A stretch of 38,149 nt of DNA, from positions 1 through 38,149 of the forward strand of contig PAAD01000029.1 in NCBI GenBank assembly GCA_002698745.1, given 5' to 3'. Under the pieces are notes generated by a model. That model was given only the letters and a program-made list of their open reading frames with translations, was not told the DNA's origin and searched no databases. How positions within the stretch are numbered: position 1 is the first letter of the stretch; every line of letters begins with the position of its first letter. Position numbers and translations under genes: made by a program. Of this stretch, positions 24,951 through 33,194 are shown piece by piece. Source of the stretch: Flavobacteriaceae bacterium (GTDB lineage: Bacteria > Bacteroidota > Bacteroidia > Flavobacteriales > Flavobacteriaceae).

Positions 24951-26378
24951 TTAAAGCGTTAGCGGAATACCAAAGTAAAACTCTAAAACTTTAATGCTGA
25001 AAATAGCATCAAATTTTGCCTGAAGTTCAGCAGATAATGCAGCGTCATAACGTTGTTTGGCTTGAGAAAAGACCAATGATGTAGCAGCTCCATTTTTAAA
25101 TCGACTTTGAGCATATTCATAAGCTTGTTTTCTAGCAAGGGTAGTTTTTTGCGCAGCTTCATATGCAATAATGGCTCCTTGGGCATCAGCGTATGACTGC
25201 TGAATGGTGCGTTCTATGTCTTGTTTTTGTTGGGACAATAACGTATTAGAGCGTTCCACACTAACCTTATTACGGCGCACATTATTCTTCACTGCTAATC
25301 CATTCAAAATAGGAATTCTCAAATTCACACCAAAATTATGACCGTCGTTTTGTTTCCATTGTTCGCCTAATGGTAAATACTTGGCTACTTCCGTATCTGC
25401 ACTTGAGGTAATTACCTGTTGCCCTGTCCCAGAAACAACACCAATAGGATATTCAGAATAAGTTCCAGTAGTGATTAATCTGTCACCATATGAAATTCGA
25501 GAGCTGTATCCATAATAACCTGTCATTGTGGGCTGATAGGCCGATTTGGCTGTCTTAAGATTTGTCTTAGCAATTTCAACATTTGTTTTTGCCAACATAA
25601 TATCATTCCTAGATTCCAAGGCTTTTTTAAATAACTCCTTTGGAGATTTGTCTAAAATTGTAGCAGCAACCATATCGTAATTGGTGTCGGCTATGGAAAA
25701 GTTTTTATAATCATCAATTAATAGCAGCTGGGCCAAGGAAATGCGTGCAATCTCATAATTATTAGATGCCACTACCGCTTGCTGATCTTGAGAAGCTATG
25801 GTGGCTTGCAGTTCATAAAGTTCACCTTTAGGTAATACACCTGCATCCACAAGGGTTTCAGTTTGTGAAAGTTCTGTCTTGGCAACTTCAAGCAAGTTAT
25901 TTTGTACTGCTAAATTTTCCTTGCTGAATAGCACTTGTAAAAAGCTATTTACTACCATCAGCATTACATCATCCTTCATGTCTTCAAGCTGATATTGACG
26001 AGCCAAGACACCTAAATTTGCACTCATAAGCTGGTAAATATTACGTCTTCCGTTGTAAATCACTAAACTCATATCCAGACCGCCACTTGAAAATTGATTG
26101 GTCATATCTTCTAACAAGTTTGTTGTCAAGTTTCGGTTTAAACCAATATTCCACGAATGACCAGCAGACAAATTAAACGAGGGTAAAAAGTTGCCAATCG
26201 CTTGGTTTTTGTAGGTTTCTGCGTCTATTACATCTAAGTAAGCTGCTCGGATTTGTAGGTTATTTTTAACAGCGTGTTCTACAGCTGCTTCTAATGTCCA
26301 TGGTACGGATCGCTGCCCATAGATGAAGCTAAAAAATGTAAAACATATTATGGACAAGTATTTAGGCATCATCTTCAT
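24951..26378 (-). CDS. TolC-family outer-membrane efflux protein
   Basis: Outer-membrane channel of a tripartite exporter, about 475 residues. I place the start at the ATG at 26378 (MKMMPKYLSIICFTFF), though 26402, 26372 and 26369 are also possible; all overlap the end of the adaptor gene. It has a signal peptide ending near IYGQ, then two outer-membrane-efflux repeats with long coiled-coil helices (LEAAVEHAVKNNLQIRAAYL, LAQLLLIDDYKNF, KQAYEYAQSRFKNGAATSLV). It probably pairs with the adaptor, permeases and ATPase just upstream. Confidence 0.9.
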   Translation of the reverse strand: MKMMPKYLSIICFTFFSFIYGQRSVPWTLEAAVEHAVKNNLQIRAAYLDVIDAETYKNQAIGNFLPSFNLSAGHSWNIGLNRNLTTNLLEDMTNQFSSGGLDMSLVIYNGRRNIYQLMSANLGVLARQYQLEDMKDDVMLMVVNSFLQVLFSKENLAVQNNLLEVAKTELSQTETLVDAGVLPKGELYELQATIASQDQQAVVASNNYEIARISLAQLLLIDDYKNFSIADTNYDMVAATILDKSPKELFKKALESRNDIMLAKTNVEIAKTNLKTAKSAYQPTMTGYYGYSSRISYGDRLITTGTYSEYPIGVVSGTGQQVITSSADTEVAKYLPLGEQWKQNDGHNFGVNLRIPILNGLAVKNNVRRNKVSVERSNTLLSQQKQDIERTIQQSYADAQGAIIAYEAAQKTTLARKQAYEYAQSRFKNGAATSLVFSQAKQRYDAALSAELQAKFDAIFSIKVLEFYFGIPLTL

Positions 26379-27498
26379 CAGTGTTAGCGTTTTTATTATC
26401 ATCCTTTAAGTCCTCTGTGCGGTTCCACACTTTAACAGCATCTTCTTCATCAACGCCTTGAAGAACTTCAACATTTTCACCATCAGAAATGCCAAGCTTC
26501 ACGTCTTTGCGTTCAAACTTTTGATCACCTGTCATGATTTGAACATAAGGCTCTTGTGTCATGCGATCAAACTGTATGAGTGCTTCGCGAAGTGCCAGCA
26601 CATCTGCCTTGCGCTCTAAAACAATGGAAGCGTTTGCACTGTAACCTGCACGTACTGCTATACTATCATCGAGCAACATATCAGCTTCAATTTTAAATTG
26701 AACGGCACCCTGTTCTTCCGTACCCTTAGGTGCAATAAATTTTAATATAGCGTCCAGCTCTTGGTCTTCAACTGCGCCAAGGCTTACCTTAAGCGTAGTA
26801 CCCAAGCGAAGAGAAGCAACCTCCGCCTCATCTACTTTACCTTCAAAAATCATTTTTGATAAATCAGCAATTGCAGCAATAGTAGTGCCAGAATTAAAAC
26901 TGTTTGATTCAATTACTTGATCTCCTGCTTTTACTGGTATTTCAAGCACAGTTCCAGGCACCGTTGCTCTAATATCTGTATTGGCTGCACTTGAACCTCC
27001 AATAGAGCCCTCTCTAATAATTTGTAAATCACTCTTGGCATTTAACACGTCCTGCTTGGATTGGTTGTATTGTAGTTCAATGCCAATAAATTCTGCATTG
27101 GCAATTATACCTTTGTCATATAGTTTTTTATTACGGTCAAAATCTTTGGCGCGTGTTTCTAAAGCAATTTGGGCCTTTTTTAAACGGCCTTTAGCAGCAT
27201 TTAAATTTTGTTCGTTGGGCACTACTTTAATTCGAGCAATCAAATCACCCATAGTAACCTTGTCCCCTTCATTGACGAAGATACGATCAATAATGCCACC
27301 GATTTGTGGCTTCACTTCCACCTCGTCTTCAGGTATAATTTTTCCTGTGATTACTGTTTCTTTTTCAATGGTGGTTTTAAACAGCTTTTCTGTTTTGTAG
27401 GTTACAGAAGATTTACTATTGGTTTTTGCAAAATATGCTGCGGAAAAAAGCACACCAATAATAAGAAATGCAATTGTAAAATATTTAATTATTTTCAT
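26362..27498 (-). CDS. Periplasmic adaptor of an efflux system (HlyD/MFP family)
   Basis: Membrane-fusion protein of 378 residues with an N-terminal anchor (YFTIAFLIIGVLFSAAYFAK). A barrel-sandwich (lipoyl-like) domain (PQIGGIIDRIFVNEGDKV, VPGTVLEIPVKAGDQVI) is interrupted by a helical hairpin (about 100-165), and a beta-barrel follows. It bridges inner-membrane permeases and the TolC-like protein. The C-terminus is a short acidic tail. It is co-directional with the other exporter genes, 14 bases after a permease gene. Confidence 0.92.
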   Translation of the reverse strand: MKIIKYFTIAFLIIGVLFSAAYFAKTNSKSSVTYKTEKLFKTTIEKETVITGKIIPEDEVEVKPQIGGIIDRIFVNEGDKVTMGDLIARIKVVPNEQNLNAAKGRLKKAQIALETRAKDFDRNKKLYDKGIIANAEFIGIELQYNQSKQDVLNAKSDLQIIREGSIGGSSAANTDIRATVPGTVLEIPVKAGDQVIESNSFNSGTTIAAIADLSKMIFEGKVDEAEVASLRLGTTLKVSLGAVEDQELDAILKFIAPKGTEEQGAVQFKIEADMLLDDSIAVRAGYSANASIVLERKADVLALREALIQFDRMTQEPYVQIMTGDQKFERKDVKLGISDGENVEVLQGVDEEDAVKVWNRTEDLKDDNKNANTDEDDA

Positions 27499-27512
27499 GA
27501 TAAATGTGTTTA

Positions 27513-28778
27513 TTATTCTTCTCTTAATGCGTCTATGGGTTTGATACTAACGGCGCGTTGTGCTGGGATAAGTCCAATTAGGGTACCTAATCCAACCATC
27601 AATACAAGTGCGCCCAAAATAAATTTAATGGGAACAGTTGGATTAACAAAAGGAACCAGTGGGTCTTTGAATGCATAACCAAGAAGCGCTAGCACAAAAG
27701 CCCCTAATATAATCCCAATAATACCTGCAATTAGTGTAAGGAAAACAGACTCTATTATAATCTGTAATCGAACTTCGCCAGGTGTGGCGCCCAATGCACG
27801 TCGAATACCCAGTTCCTTAGTGCGTTCACGAACAGATATCAATAAGATATTTCCAATGCTTACAACACCTGCCAAAATAGTGGCAATCCCCACAATCAAT
27901 GATAGGATATACATACCACTTGAGAATCCTTTTACTTTATTAAAGATCTCACCCAAATTAAAGCTCCCAAAAGCGCGTTCGTCATCAGGATGTACACGGT
28001 GCTTTACCCGCAACGCAGCTTTAATATCTGCTTCGACAGCAACCACATCGGCATCGTCATAGGCCGCCATAGCAAACCAACTGACCCTATCCCCTGTGTT
28101 ATACAATAACTTAAACGTAGTAAAAGGAATAAAGATATCGCTGTCGCTTTCAAATCCACCGCCTTGCGTAAACTTATGCACCCCAACAACTTTAAAATAC
28201 ATGCCGTCAATTTCTATAAATGCGCCTATTGGGTCTTCTTTAGTTTCAAAAAGCTCGGCTTGTGTACGTTCGCCAATTACGCATACCTTCCTTTGTTGTT
28301 CAATATCGGACTGGTTTATAAAACGTCCACCATCATAAATGTCCTTGCTGGCAATTTTGATCAAAATGGGAAAATCTCCATATATAGCATAAGAGCCGCT
28401 TTTACCTTTGCGCTTAACTGCTGAGCCCGAACCACCAAAAGCACCACGAGCAATACGTGGAGCAATATATTGTAATTGTGGAATACGCTTATTTAAAAAT
28501 GCCTTGTCATCGAGTTTTAATTGCATTCTTCTTCCCGTTCGGAAACCGTCATAAGGGATGCTTGTATTTTGTGCCCAAACAAACAAGCTGTTGATTGCCA
28601 CCTCTTCAAATTCGCGCTCAAAACCATTATCCAATCCCTTTGAGGCACCCGATAGGGTGATATAAATAAAAATACCCCACAATACACCTATTACGGTTAC
28701 CACCGTGCGCAATTTATTTTTTTCAATAGATCCAAAAATTTCTTGCCATGTATCACGATCAAATAGTGTTCTCAACAT
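27513..28778 (-). CDS. ABC transporter permease, MacB/FtsX type (second)
   Basis: Inner-membrane permease of 421 residues with the MacB layout: a transmembrane helix near residue 22, a large periplasmic core (about 45-285; CVIGERTQAELFETKED), and three C-terminal helices in an FtsX domain (ILLISVRERTKELGIRRALG). It carries no ATPase domain. Its start overlaps the previous permease stop by one base (28778). It likely forms a heterodimer with that protein. Confidence 0.92.
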   Translation of the reverse strand: MLRTLFDRDTWQEIFGSIEKNKLRTVVTVIGVLWGIFIYITLSGASKGLDNGFEREFEEVAINSLFVWAQNTSIPYDGFRTGRRMQLKLDDKAFLNKRIPQLQYIAPRIARGAFGGSGSAVKRKGKSGSYAIYGDFPILIKIASKDIYDGGRFINQSDIEQQRKVCVIGERTQAELFETKEDPIGAFIEIDGMYFKVVGVHKFTQGGGFESDSDIFIPFTTFKLLYNTGDRVSWFAMAAYDDADVVAVEADIKAALRVKHRVHPDDERAFGSFNLGEIFNKVKGFSSGMYILSLIVGIATILAGVVSIGNILLISVRERTKELGIRRALGATPGEVRLQIIIESVFLTLIAGIIGIILGAFVLALLGYAFKDPLVPFVNPTVPIKFILGALVLMVGLGTLIGLIPAQRAVSIKPIDALREE

Positions 28779-30007
28779 TATCCGTCTCTTAAAGCAATTA
28801 TAGGTTTGATTTTAGCCGCGCGCTGCGCTGGAATATATCCTGCTATAGCTCCAAAAACAACCAATATTACAGTTGCGCCAATGGCCTCATTGGTATCTAT
28901 ATATGGATTACTGATAAAATAATCTTCTAATGAATCGCCAATAAGTGCCAAGGTTCCAATACCTGCAACTAAACCAGCATAACCAGCAATTGCCGTAATA
29001 AAAACAGACTCTTGTAATATCATGCCAACAATAGACTTAGGCGTTGCGCCAATGGCTTTGCGAATTCCCAACTCCTTGGTGCGCTCTTTCACTACAAAAA
29101 CCATGATATTTGAAATGCCAATAATACCCGCCAACAAGGTGCCTATTCCTATAAATAAAACAACATATTGCAGTACAGATCCAATGTTTTGGGTTTGTCT
29201 AAATTCGTTAGCAACATTTCGGATATAAATACCACCACTATCTGATGGGGCAATATTATGTTTTTTACGCATAAACGTATTAAGTTTTTTCTCAAAAGCC
29301 ATAGCGCCTGCATAACCAAGCTCGGGTTTAAAAGCAACCATTATTTGGTCTACCCTATCGTTGCTTTTTTCTATTTGCTGACGTGTGGTGTATGGAATAT
29401 ATATTAAGCGCTCCTCATTATCTCCTCCTGAGTCCTTAAACACGCCTATGACCTTAAATGAAATACCTCCAACATTGATATTTTTTCCAAGCGCTGGCTT
29501 ATTGCCAAATAAATCTTTCTCTACTAGTCTGCCAATTGTAGCATACTTGGTCTTTTCTTTTATATCACGTTCGTTGATATAACGACCACTGGTCACTATG
29601 GTTTTTTCTGCAAATTGGTGTCCTGGTGCCACAGCTCTAGTTGTGTAATTATTACTCTCCATTTCGTATTTTACCAATGTACCTCTAGAAATTCTAGGTG
29701 TGATATAATCAATGAAAAAGGAAAAGTTTTGCTTGATGTCTGTCAAGTCATCATTCTTAAAAATGATGCGTCGCTTAGCCTTGTAGCCTCGGTATGGCTT
29801 TTCTGTTTGCCCTGGATATAACCATATTGAATTTGTTGAATCATCAACAAAAAACTGTTCGAATGAGTTTTTAAGGCCATTGCCAAAACCAAAAAGGACG
29901 ACAAAGATGAATATACCCAAGGCTACGGAAAAGCCCGACAATGATGTACGTAATTTATTCTTTTGAAGTGTATAAAACATTTCTTGCCATCTGTCTCTAC
30001 TCCACAT
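28778..30007 (-). CDS. ABC transporter permease, MacB/FtsX type (first)
   Basis: Permease of about 409 residues, starting at the ATG at 30007 (MWSRDRWQEMFYTLQKNKLR), in line with its paralogue; a longer frame to 30073 would run further into the ATPase gene. Layout as in MacB: one N-terminal helix (about 25-45), a periplasmic core, and a C-terminal FtsX domain (MVFVVKERTKELGIRKAIGA). It overlaps the end of the ATPase gene by 11 bases. The two permeases share the motif for contact with the ATPase but differ in length and core sequence. Confidence 0.91.
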   Translation of the reverse strand: MWSRDRWQEMFYTLQKNKLRTSLSGFSVALGIFIFVVLFGFGNGLKNSFEQFFVDDSTNSIWLYPGQTEKPYRGYKAKRRIIFKNDDLTDIKQNFSFFIDYITPRISRGTLVKYEMESNNYTTRAVAPGHQFAEKTIVTSGRYINERDIKEKTKYATIGRLVEKDLFGNKPALGKNINVGGISFKVIGVFKDSGGDNEERLIYIPYTTRQQIEKSNDRVDQIMVAFKPELGYAGAMAFEKKLNTFMRKKHNIAPSDSGGIYIRNVANEFRQTQNIGSVLQYVVLFIGIGTLLAGIIGISNIMVFVVKERTKELGIRKAIGATPKSIVGMILQESVFITAIAGYAGLVAGIGTLALIGDSLEDYFISNPYIDTNEAIGATVILVVFGAIAGYIPAQRAAKIKPIIALRDG

Positions 30008-30701
30008 ACTGATTTGCTTTGATTTGGCTGACTTTTTTATCCTCCACAATGATGCCATCACGCAGATGTACAATACGTTTACACATATTTGCGATATCTA
30101 ATTCATGAGTGACAATCAACAGAGTTTTTCCTGCATGATTGATTTTTTGAAGCAGATCCATAAGTTCATAAGATGTTTTACTGTCTAAAGCACCTGTAGG
30201 CTCGTCGGCCAACAATACTTTAGGTTTTGAAACCAAAGCACGGGCAATGGCCACACGTTGCTTTTGACCTCCAGATAACTCATTGGGATGATGGCTTGCC
30301 CAAGGGCCAAGACCAACGTCTTCCAGATTTTTTTGAGCACTTTTTTGTCGTTCTTTCCTTGATATTTTTTGGTAGTACAAGGGCAGCATGACGTTCTCCA
30401 GCGCCGTCTTATATGAAATCAAATTAAAAGATTGGAACACAAAGCCCAAAAACTTATTTCTATAAATAGCCGCCTTGGTTTCATCTAGGTCTTTGATGAC
30501 TTTTCCGTCAAGAGTGTAAGTGCCTTTGTTTGCAACATCGAGCATGCCCAAAATGTTAAGTAATGTAGACTTTCCTGATCCTGAGGAGCCCATAATGGCA
30601 ACCATCTCACCCTCAGCTACATTGAAGTTAATACCCTTTAAAACATTTAAGGTGCTTTTGCCTATAGAATAGGACTTATGCAATTCTTTAATTTCTATCA
30701 T
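29997..30701 (-). CDS. ABC transporter ATP-binding protein (MacB/LolD type)
   Basis: ATPase of 234 residues. Walker A is GSSGSGKSTLLN (about 38-49), the Q-loop lies in FVFQSFNLI, the signature is LSGGQKQRVAIARAL (about 140-154), Walker B is VLLADEPTGALD, and the switch His is in VTHE. It begins the transcription unit of ATPase, two permeases, adaptor and TolC-like protein. Systems of this build export peptides, macrolides or lipoproteins; the cargo is unknown. Confidence 0.95.
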   Translation of the reverse strand: MIEIKELHKSYSIGKSTLNVLKGINFNVAEGEMVAIMGSSGSGKSTLLNILGMLDVANKGTYTLDGKVIKDLDETKAAIYRNKFLGFVFQSFNLISYKTALENVMLPLYYQKISRKERQKSAQKNLEDVGLGPWASHHPNELSGGQKQRVAIARALVSKPKVLLADEPTGALDSKTSYELMDLLQKINHAGKTLLIVTHELDIANMCKRIVHLRDGIIVEDKKVSQIKANQYVE

Positions 30702-30769
30702 AGTAAAATAGGCATTTGCAAATTTTTATCTGTACAATATAACGGCATAAACCAATTAATGTTACAAAA

Positions 30770-30967
30770 TTATTGCTTTTTGTTCAGTAGCTGGTAAACG
30801 AAGTAGCAAACAATACCCACCAAGATATAGGGAACTAACATAAGGTATACAATTCCGTCGTTAAGACTTTTTGCAGTTTCAGCATCTGCTCCAGTTTCCA
30901 AGACGGCCCTACACATGGCGCACTGCACATTTGCTAAAGTTGTGTAAAAGCATAATAGTAGGTCCAT
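30770..30967 (-). CDS. Small CxxC membrane protein of the oxidase operon (uncharacterised)
   Basis: 65 residues. The N-terminal part has a hydrophobic start (DLLLCFYTTLAN) followed by QCAMCRAV, with Cys16 and Cys19 in a CxxC spacing; the C-terminal part is one clear membrane helix (YLMLVPYILVGIVCYFVYQL). It starts one base after the DUF420 gene ends and is the last gene of the cytochrome oxidase operon. No family name is known to me. The CxxC and the context suggest a copper- or thiol-related assembly role, which is inference. Confidence 0.75.
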   Translation of the reverse strand: MDLLLCFYTTLANVQCAMCRAVLETGADAETAKSLNDGIVYLMLVPYILVGIVCYFVYQLLNKKQ

Positions 30968-30968
30968 G

Positions 30969-31493
30969 TTAGTTATAATAAGGAGAGATCATAAAATAAA
31001 CAACAACTCCAGTAACGGCCACATAGAACCAAATGGGAAATGTGATTTTTGCTAACTTTCTATGCTTAGCATATTGGTCCAAAGCTGCGTACTTGTATGT
31101 AAATAGAACCAACGGAACCAGTATGCCTGAAAGTATGATATGGGATACTAAAATGAAATAATAGATGCTACGGCTTATGCCTTCACCACCATATATGGCC
31201 ATATCTGAAGTAATGTGATAAGCAATGTACATGATCAAAAAAAGGAGCGATAAGAGTATATTGATTTTCATCAATATTTGGTGATTCCTTTTATTCCCGC
31301 GTTTAATTTGCATAACAGCAACAACTAATAATAAAGCAGTGGCGCCATTAATGGCAGCATAGATGGGTGGTAAAATATCCAGGGAATCTACGTTGGGTAT
31401 ACGTACCCTTGCCAAAATAGCAACAATTATTGGTATCAAGATCGATACAACAATAATAAACGTATTATAAACAATATTTATTTTTTTATTCAT
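30969..31493 (-). CDS. DUF420 membrane protein (CtaM-like oxidase assembly)
   Basis: 174 residues with about five membrane helices, starting FIIVVSILIPIIVAILARVR, and conserved His residues (KRNHQILMKINILL, MYIAYHITSD, VSHIILSGILVPLVL). The DUF420 family includes CtaM of Firmicutes, needed for maturation of aa3-type oxidases; a similar job here fits its place behind sco. It overlaps the SCO gene end by 8 bases. Confidence 0.85.
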   Translation of the reverse strand: MNKKINIVYNTFIIVVSILIPIIVAILARVRIPNVDSLDILPPIYAAINGATALLLVVAVMQIKRGNKRNHQILMKINILLSLLFLIMYIAYHITSDMAIYGGEGISRSIYYFILVSHIILSGILVPLVLFTYKYAALDQYAKHRKLAKITFPIWFYVAVTGVVVYFMISPYYN

Positions 31494-32184
31494 TTTCTAG
31501 CAATTTTTGAACGTCTTCAATTAACATATCTGTGCCTTGCATTTCAATCTCATCTTCAGAGATGCCCAAGTAATAGACTATAGGATTGCCATATTGATCT
31601 GTTCTCGAACGAAGGTAGCCATTTTTATCTACAAGGGCAAAGTAGCCTTGGTGCTCAAACCCACCCGCAACATCAGGGTTAATTCCAGCAAAAATGTTGA
31701 AGCCTTTGTTTGCTAAATCATAAATATTTTCAATGTTGCCTGTGAGAAAATGCCAGTTTTGACTAAACACGTTAATGTTCTCAGCATATTTTTTCAATTG
31801 TTCGGGGGTATCTTTTTCAGGGTCTATGGTAAATGATGCAATGCCAAAATCATCACGGTTGCCAAATGCATTTTCCAAACGCTTCATATTGGTATTCATG
31901 ATCGGGCAAATGGTTGGGCAAGTTGTAAAGAAAAACTCAACGATATAAGCCTTGCCAAGGTAGTCTTCGTTTGTAATAAGTCTGTTATCTTGATTTGTAA
32001 ATACAAAGTCAGGAACACGTTTTGCTTCACCATTGAGCTTGATAAATGCAAGAGGCATTTGAGCGCTAAGTCTTGTGGTGTCCACACGGTCAGCTTCTTG
32101 AATTCGGTTAACAATTCGTGGCACAACAATTATTCCAAAAATTAAAATAATAAACGCAACAACTATATAAGAGTAACGACGCAT
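31486..32184 (-). CDS. SCO-family copper-delivery/thiol-redox protein
   Basis: Membrane-anchored periplasmic thioredoxin-fold protein of 232 residues with an N-terminal helix (SYIVVAFIILIFGIIVV). The copper ligands are visible: CPTIC (CxxxC, about residues 90-94) and the distal His in GGFEHQGYFALVDKNG. SCO proteins deliver copper to, or reduce, the CuA site of cytochrome oxidase subunit II. It lies 3 bases after the cysteine-less thioredoxin-like gene. Confidence 0.93.
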   Translation of the reverse strand: MRRYSYIVVAFIILIFGIIVVPRIVNRIQEADRVDTTRLSAQMPLAFIKLNGEAKRVPDFVFTNQDNRLITNEDYLGKAYIVEFFFTTCPTICPIMNTNMKRLENAFGNRDDFGIASFTIDPEKDTPEQLKKYAENINVFSQNWHFLTGNIENIYDLANKGFNIFAGINPDVAGGFEHQGYFALVDKNGYLRSRTDQYGNPIVYYLGISEDEIEMQGTDMLIEDVQKLLENE

Positions 32185-32187
32185 GAA

Positions 32188-32811
32188 CTAGCGTTTACGT
32201 GTTTGATTATATTTTTTTAATGCTAGTCTGTATTCAGCAAGAATGACCTTAACATCGTCTACCATAGTGTTATTTATCTCTGCTGCAGAACGGGCATCGT
32301 AACCAACAAAATCGTCGTCATCACGGCCGCGTAAATTACCATCACGATCGATGATAAACACATATGGACTTGAAAGGTTTTGATCGAGCTTCAGCGGCAA
32401 ATGTAAACTTCCAAATAAACTTTGCAATTGATCATCGTTTAAGAATATAATGTTCCAGCGCGACATATCAGTTCCAGTCACACCAGCAATTTCAGCTTTG
32501 AGCTGTTCGGCAGCTGCTTCAATACCTGCGGGCAATGCAATCAAAAACTGAAAATCTGTAAACTGGTAGAATCGTTTGTAAATCATCTGATTTAAATTCA
32601 ATGCTAAAGTCTTTTTGTTTTCAAGGTTGTTACCCAAAAAAGCCAAGATGCTGATACGATCTTTAAATTGATATTTAGAATAGTTTGTTACTTCTTCAAT
32701 GTCTTGTGTTAACATAGGGAGTTTGGCAAAGTGATTGACGCCAGACGCAAAAAATAAATATACCACCAGTGGAAAAACAAATAATATAGCAAGAACGATA
32801 TATTTTTTCAT
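32188..32811 (-). CDS. Cysteine-less thioredoxin-like membrane-anchored protein (uncharacterised)
   Basis: 207 residues with an N-terminal membrane anchor (IVLAILFVFPLVVYLFFASG). The body has strands and turns like SCO or thioredoxin (RISILAFLGNN, YVFIIDRDGNLRGRDDDD) but contains no Cys at all; the place of the active-site CxxxC reads as Asn-rich residues. It sits directly before the true SCO gene in the oxidase operon. It may be a structural or regulatory paralogue; the function is unknown. Confidence 0.75.
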   Translation of the reverse strand: MKKYIVLAILFVFPLVVYLFFASGVNHFAKLPMLTQDIEEVTNYSKYQFKDRISILAFLGNNLENKKTLALNLNQMIYKRFYQFTDFQFLIALPAGIEAAAEQLKAEIAGVTGTDMSRWNIIFLNDDQLQSLFGSLHLPLKLDQNLSSPYVFIIDRDGNLRGRDDDDFVGYDARSAAEINNTMVDDVKVILAEYRLALKKYNQTRKR

Positions 32812-32818
32812 GACTTAT

Positions 32819-33193
32819 TTAAAAATTCCAACTTACAAAACCGTCTAACATGACGTCGTAGATATAGTCAGCTTCAACAAGTAGAATGAACATTAAGTAA
32901 GGAATTAGAATTAACAATGGCAATACAATGGATGAAGTAAAGCTGCGTCTTTCATCTCTTAGGTGCATAAAATCCCATGCAATATAATAGGCCTTTACCA
33001 GAGTAAGGATGATAAAAATCCAGTTCAATCCTTTCATGCCTAGCACAGGCACTAGTAAAACTGAGGGTTTGATAATACCTAGCGCAACCTCTATTGCTGT
33101 TACAATAGATAGGAAAACAAGTACGCCCCAAATTTTTTGAATGTTGGACTTGAATGTTACGAGTCCACGAAAAATAGAAAGTTTGTGTGCCAT
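32819..33193 (-). CDS. Cytochrome c oxidase subunit IV-family protein
   Basis: 124 residues, starting at the ATG at 33193 (MAHKLSIF); the longer frame to 33223 overlaps the upstream gene. Three membrane helices are seen (about 20-38, 50-70 with LNWIFIILTLVKAYYIAWDF, 84-105), and MHLRDERR follows the second, as is typical for the small prokaryotic subunit IV. It lies one base after the second subunit III gene and before the assembly genes. Confidence 0.88.
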   Translation of the reverse strand: MAHKLSIFRGLVTFKSNIQKIWGVLVFLSIVTAIEVALGIIKPSVLLVPVLGMKGLNWIFIILTLVKAYYIAWDFMHLRDERRSFTSSIVLPLLILIPYLMFILLVEADYIYDVMLDGFVSWNF

Positions 33194-33194
33194 G

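Noticed and set aside
30008-30073. Longer N-terminus of the first ABC permease
   Set aside because: It would overlap the ATPase gene by 77 bases; MWSRDRWQEMF at 30007 aligns with the start of the sister permease.
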